Source of the DNA: Nocardia alba NBRC 108234
GTDB taxonomy: Bacteria; Actinomycetota; Actinomycetes; Mycobacteriales; Mycobacteriaceae
Assembly (NCBI RefSeq): GCF_001612665.1
Contig: NZ_BDAX01000032.1
Coordinates: 1-38,248, forward strand
Reading direction: 5' to 3'
DNA: 38,248 nucleotides
In this document: positions 1 through 6,253 of the stretch, piece by piece
How positions within the stretch are numbered: the first letter of the stretch is position 1
Layout of the letters: each line of letters starts with the position of its first letter
Program-made: the position numbers and the translations under genes
The notes under the pieces: model-generated
The model's input: the letters and a program-made list of their open reading frames with translations, nothing else
Database searches by the model: none
Told to the model about the DNA's origin: nothing

Positions 1-1
1 C

Positions 2-70
2 GGTCTTGACGATGACGAGGACCGCGCCCACGTTTTCGAGCTGCAGCGGGCGCGTGGCCGCCTGAACTGA
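2..70 (+). CDS. 3' end of an unknown protein (partial)
   Basis: The frame beginning at base 2 reads GLDDDEDRAHVF then ELQRARGRLN and stops at TGA 68-70. The acidic then basic composition looks like a genuine protein C-terminus, and the other plus frames stop early or read as low-complexity. The rest of the gene lies outside the window, so no function can be given. It converges on the minus-strand gene ending at 94. Confidence 0.4.
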   Translation, partial: GLDDDEDRAHVFELQRARGRLN

Positions 71-93
71 CCAGGGCGAAACAGCAGATTGTG

Positions 94-300
94 TCAGTCG
101 GAGATCGCAACTCGGGCGCGCGGATCGATCACCTCCGTGGACTCGCTGTCGGGTTCAGTGCCACGCGCACGCAGCTGCCGGGCGCCGGCGGTACCCAATG
201 AGGACTGCTCGATGAGGTCGGTGACGTTGGTGGGGGAAATCCGCGGCGGTCCGTGCAGCTCATCGACCCTGGTGCTGTTGTTTTCGCTGCGGTCTGTCAT
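94..300 (-). CDS. Small hypothetical protein (68 aa) coupled to sigma-like gene
   Basis: Its ATG (300-298) overlaps the TGA of the upstream sigma-like gene in an ATGA arrangement, so translation is probably coupled. The protein is polar and charged (acidic middle, Arg-rich near the end) with no Cys, signal peptide or membrane segment. I recognise no family. A role with the sigma-like protein, for example as a small regulator, is only a guess from position. Confidence 0.6.
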   Translation of the reverse strand: MTDRSENNSTRVDELHGPPRISPTNVTDLIEQSSLGTAGARQLRARGTEPDSESTEVIDPRARVAISD

Positions 301-1124
301 AGCTCTCCCCTGTCACCCAGCCGTCTGATCCAATCCACGTTTTTCACCAGCCATGTCCAACGCCGCCGCACCACCCGCTCCGGGATTTCGTGGAGCTCGG
401 CGATCTCAGCGACGGAGTAACGGAAAGCCTTACCCACCACGATCTTGCGGTCCTCCGCAGACAGCTCGTCCAAGTGGGCACTGACGATCTCGCTGTCGAT
501 CACCATCCGATACGGCTCATCTGCCCACACGTCGTTGTCGGGACTCGCGGCGGCCTCCTGCAAGGCGGCATCGATCTCGCGGCGGTAGCGGCTATCGCTT
601 CTGCGCTGTCTGCGCAGCTCGTTGCCCAATTTGAACAGACAAGAACGAGTGAAGTAGGTCGTGATGGCGGCGCCTCTGGCCGCGTCCCAGCCCGTGCCCT
701 GCAGGCCACGGACCCGGAAGTCTGCCAGTGCCTCGGTGACCGCGGCATCGAACAAACCTTCGCGAAAGTCTGGGTCACGCTCGAACATCTGCATCTCACC
801 TACGGTCAATCGGAGCTGGCTGTGTTGCGCGAGCTTCGCTGCCAGGAAGCCCTGCGCGGCCCACGACCGCAGCACCCCGATTCCGTAGTGAGCCATCTCC
901 GTTTGGACCTGATTCCACCGTCGACCGGCGAAACCATCAGCCCTGATCAAGTCGAACAACTCGGCGTCGCCTTTGAGCCGATCCCGACGTTCTTGCTCCT
1001 CGCGAAGCGTGGTGGCCTGCGGGTCCTGCTCGGGCTCATCGACAGTGTGTTCCGGTGAGCCCGGCGGATACGTGCTCAGCGGCTCCTGGCCATCGTCCCC
1101 CGCCTTCATCGCCACCAGGGCCAT
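297..1124 (-). CDS. Sigma-70-like transcription factor
   Basis: The product is about 275 aa. The N-terminal ~50 residues are polar and probably disordered. Residues ~75-165 resemble sigma region 2, including AAITTYFTRSCLFKLGNELRR, where an aromatic/hydrophobic helix is followed by basic residues. The C-terminus (~215-270) resembles a region-4 helix-turn-helix (LSAEDRKIVVGKAFRYSVAEIAELHEIPERVVRRR). It is longer than a typical ECF factor and has no anti-sigma partner that I recognise; the coupled 68-aa gene is the only candidate. I chose ATG 1124 because GAGGAG lies 5 nt upstream; a GTG at 1130 is in frame. I infer that it reprograms RNA polymerase on the host or element; targets are unknown. 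Confidence 0.65.
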   Translation of the reverse strand: MALVAMKAGDDGQEPLSTYPPGSPEHTVDEPEQDPQATTLREEQERRDRLKGDAELFDLIRADGFAGRRWNQVQTEMAHYGIGVLRSWAAQGFLAAKLAQHSQLRLTVGEMQMFERDPDFREGLFDAAVTEALADFRVRGLQGTGWDAARGAAITTYFTRSCLFKLGNELRRQRRSDSRYRREIDAALQEAAASPDNDVWADEPYRMVIDSEIVSAHLDELSAEDRKIVVGKAFRYSVAEIAELHEIPERVVRRRWTWLVKNVDWIRRLGDRGEL

Positions 1125-1305
1125 TTCCACTCCTCGACGTCGTCTCGTTCAGGTTGTTCCCCCCCCAGCCGAGCCACGCGCTCGTCTGCCTCAGTTATAT
1201 GCACCGTCGGCCGCAGATCGTCACCGCGCGAACAAAATCCAGCCGAGAGGTCCCAAACACGCCGAGCGGATCGGCCAACAGCACGACGGCGCATACAACC
1301 TCGAC

Positions 1306-1608
1306 ATGATCGATCTTCTCGCCGCAAGCGTGATCAGTGGATTCGCCACCTTGACCCTCTGGCTACGCGCCGATGGCCCGGCCAGGCTGTACGCCGCCAT
1401 CATCGCTGTCGGTCACGCAGATTCGTCCCGACGCCGCGACGCCCGCGCAGTACTGCGCTGCACAGGGAGAACCCCGCCGCCACAACCCTCGAGCTCCCGG
1501 CGCCAGCAACACTCGACACGCTCCCTGCACCGTCGCGCAAAGCGCCCCATTGAGCTGATCGGGTACGACCCGCAACGCCGAATCGCCGCCCGCAATGCCC
1601 GCTTCTGA
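1306..1608 (+). CDS. Small one-TM protein, WLR...RRRDA family (copy 1)
   Basis: The product is about 100 aa. An N-terminal hydrophobic segment (LLAASVISGFATLTLWL) is followed by R-A-D-G, an Ala/Ile-rich helix (YAAIIAVGHADS) and RRRDARAVLR. The same order of elements occurs in the small proteins at 37978-38145 and 28952-29237, which supports this frame as coding. After RRRDA the tail is basic, Pro/Ser-rich and unlike the other two, so it may be a run-on extension. There is no clear ribosome binding site before ATG 1306, and the frame stays open upstream, so the start is uncertain. Function unknown. Confidence 0.45.
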   Translation: MIDLLAASVISGFATLTLWLRADGPARLYAAIIAVGHADSSRRRDARAVLRCTGRTPPPQPSSSRRQQHSTRSLHRRAKRPIELIGYDPQRRIAARNARF

Positions 1609-1674
1609 GCCGGGGCATCGAAGGCGCGACCGGACTAAGTCCTGACAGCGGTTCGGATCCGGCCGATCGCGGAT

Positions 1675-2484
1675 CTAGATGCCCTGGAAGGTCTGACCAG
1701 CGATCATCGAGAAGCTGTTCAGCGTGAACGATGTCTCGAATGGACGAGCCTCCGACGTTGCATCCAGCATGAGATTTCCGGCAACCCGAAGAACCGCAGA
1801 GGCATCCGCGCCTGGCTCGACATCAACCGCGCTGACGCTGTACCCGCCCTGCGGGAATCGCGAGAGCTGCTCGAAGATCACCGTCGTGCCCACAAACGGA
1901 GTTTCCCCGACGGTCAGTCGCGCGTCCTCGGCGTACCAGAGCTCCAGGGCACTCTGTCGGGCCGTGAGCTGTGCGAAGTAGAGGGCGGTGAAACTCTCGG
2001 CGACCTCTTGGGTGAAGTATTTTCCGATGGTGTCGTCGACCATGACAGTCCTTCTGATCAAGTCCAGGAAGTGATCCGCGGAGATCTCGGGCTGGCTCTC
2101 CGCTGTTGTCGCCAGCGTCGTCACCAAGGCGTGCAGGTCCTGCATCGCGACCACCTGCGCAGCCAGACGATCGCGATGTACGCCCAACACCCGCGCCATT
2201 GGCATGGTGCCCGCGAGCACGTTCGCGATCTGGTCCAATCCCAGCCCCAGCTGACGCAGTGCCAGAACCTGGTACAGGCGCTCTACATCGGCTTCGGTGT
2301 AGAGCCGGTGCCCGGCATTGGTGCGCTCGGCCGGGCACACCAACCCGATGCGGTCGTAATGATGCAGCGTCCGAACCGTCAATCCGGCCTCGGCCGCGAG
2401 CTCACCGACCTTCCACATCTGCTCGATCCCTGTCTCGCCCATCCGCTTCCAGCTCACTCCCACCGGCGCACTCTGCGCTGGCAC
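1675..2484 (-). CDS. MerR-family regulator with NTF2-like C-terminal domain
   Basis: Residues ~22-90 are a MerR winged helix: MWKVGELAAEAGLTVRTLHH, then YDRIGLV, AGHRLYTEADVERL and QLGLGLDQI. A helical linker follows to ~145. The C-terminal ~115 residues do not resemble TipAS or an effector pocket I know. They follow the order of nuclear transport factor 2: IGKYFTQEVAESF, LYFAQLTAR, DARLTVGETPFVGTTVIFEQ, LSRFP, then beta-strand-like VEPGADASAVLRVAGNLML and FETSFTLNSF. The start may be the leaderless GTG 2484, because a promoter lies immediately upstream; ATG 2442 and ATG 2421 (MWKVGEL) are alternatives. The adjacent operator suggests autoregulation. The fold assignment is mine by eye. Confidence 0.8.
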   Translation of the reverse strand: MPAQSAPVGVSWKRMGETGIEQMWKVGELAAEAGLTVRTLHHYDRIGLVCPAERTNAGHRLYTEADVERLYQVLALRQLGLGLDQIANVLAGTMPMARVLGVHRDRLAAQVVAMQDLHALVTTLATTAESQPEISADHFLDLIRRTVMVDDTIGKYFTQEVAESFTALYFAQLTARQSALELWYAEDARLTVGETPFVGTTVIFEQLSRFPQGGYSVSAVDVEPGADASAVLRVAGNLMLDATSEARPFETSFTLNSFSMIAGQTFQGI

Positions 2485-2489
2485 GGCCG

Positions 2490-2520
2490 ACGCTAGGACC
2501 TGACGTTAGGTCAGGGGCAA
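2490..2520 (-). promoter_or_regulatory. MerR-type promoter/operator with 19-bp spacer
   Basis: Read on the minus strand, a TTGCCC -35 element (2520-2515) and a TAGCGT -10 element (2495-2490) are separated by 19 bp. That overlong spacer is the hallmark of promoters activated by MerR-family proteins. The spacer holds the dyad GACCT-N6-AGGTC (2497-2512, centred on ACGT). The -10 ends 5 nt before GTG 2484, so transcription could begin at or next to the start codon. Confidence 0.7.
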
Positions 2521-2555
2521 GCCAGAACGCCGTCTTCGGTGTCTGACCGCCGAGT

Positions 2556-2915
2556 TCATTCGCGTCGCGGACGCAGCGCGTAGCCGGGCACGAGTTGGTC
2601 GTTCAGCTGCAGCGGCGCCCTGCCGTCGGCGTAGGTGATCGAGTACGTGACCCTGCCCAGCCACTCACCGGAATAGGTGGGAATCCAATGGGTGAGAAGG
2701 CCAGGGCGCTCCCCCGTCATATCGACTCCGGCGCCGTTGACGTGGCGGGGCGTGCCCGGATCGCGGATCGCGACCGCGTCCAAGCGCACCCACACCGGCT
2801 TCGGTGCCTTCATCACGGTCTGCGCGTAGTGCCCCTGCGCGTCGGGATGCTTGGGCTGCGGGGACGTGCCCTCGGTCCGAGCCTCTTCACGCCCGACGCC
2901 CGCGCCGGCCGCCAT
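2556..2915 (-). CDS. Hypothetical protein (119 aa)
   Basis: This is a soluble protein of 119 aa with a charged N-terminus (~30 residues) and a beta-rich remainder (VWVRLDAVAIRDPG, WLGRVTYSITYADGRAPL, QLVPGYALRPRRE). It has no Cys, signal peptide or membrane segment. Its ATG lies 2 nt after the TGA of the 56-aa gene, so the two form a small operon. I do not recognise the family. Confidence 0.6.
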   Translation of the reverse strand: MAAGAGVGREEARTEGTSPQPKHPDAQGHYAQTVMKAPKPVWVRLDAVAIRDPGTPRHVNGAGVDMTGERPGLLTHWIPTYSGEWLGRVTYSITYADGRAPLQLNDQLVPGYALRPRRE

Positions 2916-2917
2916 GG

Positions 2918-3088
2918 TCAGTCAGTCCACGGAGTCAGATCGGCCAGCCGCATCGAGAATTCGTACGAACCCGGCGCGCCGAGCGTGCCCAGGATGCGGG
3001 CGTGGGTGCCCTCGATCTCGACCACACGAAACTGCGAGGTACCGCCCGCACCGATCCTGACTAAGTCGCCCACCATCATGTCCGCCAT
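2918..3088 (-). CDS. Small SH3-like hypothetical protein (56 aa)
   Basis: The frame from ATG 3088 encodes 56 aa, including MVGDLVRIGAGGTSQFRVVE and IEGTHARILGTLGAPGSY, ending in LADLTPWTD. The alternating Gly/hydrophobic pattern suggests a small SH3-like or KOW-like beta barrel of the kind often carried on actinobacterial mobile elements. It sits 2 nt before the 119-aa gene. ATG 3079/3076 could also be the start. A LexA-like box lies 5 bp upstream of ATG 3088. Confidence 0.55.
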   Translation of the reverse strand: MADMMVGDLVRIGAGGTSQFRVVEIEGTHARILGTLGAPGSYEFSMRLADLTPWTD

Positions 3089-3093
3089 CCTAA

Positions 3094-3109
3094 TCGAACG
3101 TATGTGCGA
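3094..3109. promoter_or_regulatory. Candidate LexA (SOS) box
   Basis: TCGAACGTATGTGCGA matches the actinobacterial/mycobacterial SOS box TCGAAC-N4-GTTCGA at 11 of 12 defined positions (GTG instead of GTT in the right arm). It lies in the intergenic region between the minus gene starting at 3088 and the plus gene starting at 3183, where LexA could repress either or both. Confidence 0.45.
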
Positions 3110-3182
3110 ACAGTGGGAGGGTTTGTCGGTGGGCCGTGCGATGGTGGGGTCGACGATTGCTCACCGGCCGGAGGAGAACGAC

Positions 3183-3365
3183 GTGGCCGATATTGCTGAC
3201 CGCCCCGAAGTCCGACTGGTCGCGCACTGCCGCCGCTGCCGCGGCTGGCTGCTGTCGGCGAGGTCGATCGCCGAGGGCATCGGGCCTACGTGCGCGATGC
3301 GCGAACGATCTGAGCAGCGCGCCGCGGCCGCAAACGAGTTGACGCTGTTCGACTTCGCGGCCTGA
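3183..3365 (+). CDS. DUF6011-like small zinc-binding protein
   Basis: The product is 60 aa. The central block AHCRRCRGWLLSARSIAEGIGPTC has the DUF6011 pattern: CxxC, then a 'Ser-xx-xx-GIGPxC' segment, probably one zinc site. The start is GTG 3183 because GGAGGAG lies 6 nt upstream; the longer open frame to the left has no coding character. The molecular role of DUF6011 is not established; it is common on actinobacterial phages and plasmids. It is transcribed alone and ends before a strong terminator. Confidence 0.7.
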   Translation: MADIADRPEVRLVAHCRRCRGWLLSARSIAEGIGPTCAMRERSEQRAAAANELTLFDFAA

Positions 3366-3387
3366 TCACCTGACCCCAGCTGGCAAT

Positions 3388-3436
3388 ATGAGATGGGCCC
3401 TCACCCGACTTCGACTCGGGTGAGGGCCCATCTCAT
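3388..3436. terminator. Perfect 21-bp stem terminator between convergent genes
   Basis: The left arm (3388-3408, beginning ATGAGATGGGCCC) and right arm (3416-3436) are exactly complementary over 21 bp, with a 7-nt loop CTTCGAC. It lies between the plus-strand DUF6011 gene and the minus-strand transfer operon that ends at 3455, and so can serve both directions. There is no long U tract, as is common in actinobacteria. Confidence 0.85.
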
Positions 3437-3454
3437 TGGTTGGTTCGGTACTGG

Positions 3455-3751
3455 CTACAGCTCCTCGATGCCGGTGGTGGCGTCGGCGAAATACCGCACC
3501 GCACCACTGGCAGTGACGCGCTTTCGCCACCCACCGACCCGGGTGTATCCCGCGCTGCTCATGGCGTGATCGAGCTCGTCGAGGCCGGCGGCCGCCGAAT
3601 CCAGACGCACCGACTCCCACCAGCTCGCCACGGTGCGACCGTGGAACGTGCCGTCGTGGGCGTCGTAGTAGACCTCGCAGCTGTACAGGTCCGCTGCGGC
3701 GTCACCGTCGTCGAGGCGGGCGATGACGTAGAGATCGACGGTCTCGGTCAC
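3455..3751 (-). CDS. Hypothetical protein, last gene of transfer operon (98 aa)
   Basis: The start is GTG 3751, which overlaps the TGA of the 831-aa gene (GTGA). The sequence is soluble: VTETVDLYVIARLDDGDAAA, LYSCEVYYDAHDGTFHGRTV, ASWWESVRLDSAAAGLDEL and GYTRVGGWRKRV. It looks like a small alpha/beta protein with several aromatic residues. No family recognised. Its place as the 3' gene of the operon suggests co-expression with the DNA transfer genes. Confidence 0.65.
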   Translation of the reverse strand: MTETVDLYVIARLDDGDAAADLYSCEVYYDAHDGTFHGRTVASWWESVRLDSAAAGLDELDHAMSSAGYTRVGGWRKRVTASGAVRYFADATTGIEEL

Positions 3752-6243
3752 CGGCCGACCTCGGGGGTGTGGAGCTGACGACGGCCCGCGACGGCAGGGT
3801 TTCGGGCTGGGGCATGGGTGCTGGTCGGCTTGCCCCGGTCGCTGCCGGTCGACTTGCTGGCCCGCGCACCACGAGAACCACGCCCCGACGCCGCGGCCTG
3901 CTGCTGGGCGAGGGAGTCGTTGCGCTGGGTGACGATCTGCTCGGTGCGGGCCTGCCACTGGTTGCTGCGCTGGTGAGCGGCCTGCCCCAGGACGCCGGCC
4001 TGGCGGGCGGTGGTGTCGATGTCGGCACGGATCGCGCCCATACTGTCGGCACCGACTCCGGCCCGCACGAGGTGGTGCCCGAACTCGGTGCGCTGGGCGA
4101 TGAACTCCTCACGCGCCTGGGCCACACCCTCGGTCATCCCGTAGGCCACGTTGAACAGAGTGTCGCCCAGCGCACCGACCGAGGCCCGCACCGCCGAGGC
4201 GGCCTTCTCGCTCGGCTGGGCGCCGCTCCCTTCGACCTGCCGAGTCATCGACTCGGTGAACTGGCTCTTGACCTGCGCGGCTTGGTCGCCGCTGCGCAGT
4301 CTGTCGAGGTCGGCTTTGGTGCGCTCGTCGGCCCACATCATCTCCGGCAGGTGCGCTTTGCGGGAGATGACGCCGATGTCGATATCGTCGAGCACCGCAG
4401 TCAGCTGGGCCCGCTCGATCGGGGCGAGGCCCTTGCCTTCCACCGCGATAGCGCGCAGGTTCTCCCGCGCGAGCGCCATCCGCAGAATCCGCTCGCCGAT
4501 CTCGTCGCTGACACCGATCTGGTCGTGTTCGTAGTCCTCTTCGACGAGGAAATCGGCCTCCATATGTTGTTCTTCGGCGTCGATGGCATACGTCAGGATC
4601 TCGTCGAGCAACTCCTCGCGGTCGACATAGCCCGGCCAGGGGTCCAGCTCCGGCTTCTCCCCTGCCTTGATAGCCCGCCCGATCGCGCGCACGGTCTCCT
4701 GGTCGGCCGGGCTCATCACCACCAGTTCCTCGGCGACGGTCTGGGCCGACACCGCCTGGTCGGCGTAATAGGCCAGCAGGGCACCGATCCGGCCCCGCGC
4801 CTCCACACCCGGATCAACAAGCACCGGAGTGTCGAGCAGATCGAGGTCACGAACATCGCCGCGCAGGTAATCGACCGTGAAATCGACGACGGCCCGGTCG
4901 GACTCGCTGAGCTTGGCCGCATCGAGGTCAGCCGCCAGCCGTGCGCGCCGCTCGTCCTGGGCGTCGATATGAGTCCAGGGTTCCTGCGGGTCGACGCCCT
5001 CGCCGGACCAGCGCTGCAACGCGTCCTCCACCGCGGCCTTGCCCGCGGGGCTGAGCGGGGCCGCGGCGAGGGCACCCACCGCGGCCTGCTCGCGAGCCCA
5101 CACCGCGGCGGCTTCGGCGTACTCCTGGCGGGCGGGGGCGTCGTGGCCGGGATCGATACGCACCGATCCGGTGACCGGGTCGACGATCACACCCCACGAG
5201 GCGGCGTAGGAGGCGATCAGCTGATCAGCCCGCTCAGCCGCGAGCGGGGACTCCTCCCGCCAGGTCAGCGCCTCGCCCAGCATCATCGAGCACGCATCGG
5301 GGTTGCTCCAGGGGATCTGCGCCATACGCGCCTCGGCGCCGGTCCGCGCGGCCACGCGAGCGAGGTCGAGGTCTTCCTTGCTCGCTCCCCTGCCCGCGGC
5401 GGTCGCGAGCCGGGCATCACGGCGCTCGCGCTCGTCACGGGCGCGATTGACCGCGACCAGCACGTGCAGCCGGGCCAAACGCTGCCCGTGTCCGACCGGC
5501 TCAGGGCCGTCTCGGTGGTCGAGCCGCGAGTAGTACACGCTCCATCGGTCGTTATCGACCTCGCTGCGGTAGAGATGCAAGTGCTCCAGCAGGGCCTCAC
5601 GCGCGGTCGCGATCTCGGTCGCGTCCTGTCCGCGATGGGCGGTGTTGAGTTCGGTCTCCAGCGCGGCGGCGCGCTCGTGCACAGTCCTCGCATCGACCCC
5701 GAACTCGTATTCGGTGGCGAAGTCACGACCGGCGAGGTCTTCGCCGTTGATCGCCGCGGTAACGAGTGCCGCTGTCGCGGGGTCGACCAGTCCGTGTGCG
5801 GCCAGCGCCGCGGTGTCGGCGCCGATCGCCGCGAGCTCGGCGTTCTTCTGATCGTTGGGCGAGAGGTGGGAAGTGGTGTCGGACATCGGGGTTTCCTCCT
5901 TGTGGGTGGTGTTCCAGGCCGGACCGGGATCGCCGGGCTGGGTGAGATCGGCCTCGGCGAGGCCACGCCGTTGTGCGGCGCGGAGCTTGCGGCCTCGCAC
6001 CGCCTTCTCGACGGCGTTGAGCTGGGCGGGAGTCGCGGTGCGTTTGGGGGCGGCTGTGCGGCTGTCGAACAGGTAGGCCCACATCCGCCGGCGCTTGCGC
6101 CCGGTGGGTTCTCGGACCATGAGCGCGACCGGGTCGGCGCCGCCGGGGGCCAAGTCCGCGGCACGGAGCTGGCGGCGGGTCATCAGGTGAGAGGGAGCAG
6201 CCCGCCACGGGTAGGTGTCGGGCTGCTCGTCGAGCGCACTCAT
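3748..6243 (-). CDS. RRQRL-type N-terminus fused to large transfer-associated protein (831 aa)
   Basis: Residues ~10-85 match the RRQRL-motif proteins of actinobacterial conjugative elements (YPWRAAP, TRRQLRAADLAPGGADPVAL, WAYLFDSRTAAPKRTATPAQ), but the usual cysteines are absent. The frame continues without a stop into a second protein that looks like a separate gene: ATG 5886 (MSDTTSHLS) is preceded by AAGGAGG at a good distance. Probably both an 831-aa fusion and a 712-aa product can be made. The large part is acidic and helical. Residues ~325-650 are homologous to residues ~455-790 of the neighbouring TOPRIM protein (WREES, WGVIVDPVTG, VDPGVE, VMSPADQ, WPGYVDREEL, GKGLAPIERAQLTAVL). The C-terminal 100 residues are basic and Gln/Ser/Arg-rich and may bind nucleic acid. 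It may be a conjugation accessory protein; exact function unknown. Confidence 0.75.
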   Translation of the reverse strand: MSALDEQPDTYPWRAAPSHLMTRRQLRAADLAPGGADPVALMVREPTGRKRRRMWAYLFDSRTAAPKRTATPAQLNAVEKAVRGRKLRAAQRRGLAEADLTQPGDPGPAWNTTHKEETPMSDTTSHLSPNDQKNAELAAIGADTAALAAHGLVDPATAALVTAAINGEDLAGRDFATEYEFGVDARTVHERAAALETELNTAHRGQDATEIATAREALLEHLHLYRSEVDNDRWSVYYSRLDHRDGPEPVGHGQRLARLHVLVAVNRARDERERRDARLATAAGRGASKEDLDLARVAARTGAEARMAQIPWSNPDACSMMLGEALTWREESPLAAERADQLIASYAASWGVIVDPVTGSVRIDPGHDAPARQEYAEAAAVWAREQAAVGALAAAPLSPAGKAAVEDALQRWSGEGVDPQEPWTHIDAQDERRARLAADLDAAKLSESDRAVVDFTVDYLRGDVRDLDLLDTPVLVDPGVEARGRIGALLAYYADQAVSAQTVAEELVVMSPADQETVRAIGRAIKAGEKPELDPWPGYVDREELLDEILTYAIDAEEQHMEADFLVEEDYEHDQIGVSDEIGERILRMALARENLRAIAVEGKGLAPIERAQLTAVLDDIDIGVISRKAHLPEMMWADERTKADLDRLRSGDQAAQVKSQFTESMTRQVEGSGAQPSEKAASAVRASVGALGDTLFNVAYGMTEGVAQAREEFIAQRTEFGHHLVRAGVGADSMGAIRADIDTTARQAGVLGQAAHQRSNQWQARTEQIVTQRNDSLAQQQAAASGRGSRGARASKSTGSDRGKPTSTHAPARNPAVAGRRQLHTPEVGR

Positions 6244-6253
6244 CGCGAAAACG

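Noticed and set aside
390..1058. 222-codon plus-strand frame
   Set aside because: It is antisense to the sigma-like gene and has no domain character.
2595..3180. Upstream part of the 256-codon frame ending at 3365
   Set aside because: Only the last 60 codons (DUF6011) look like protein; the earlier part is antisense to the 119-aa and 56-aa genes, and GTG 3183 has the ribosome site.
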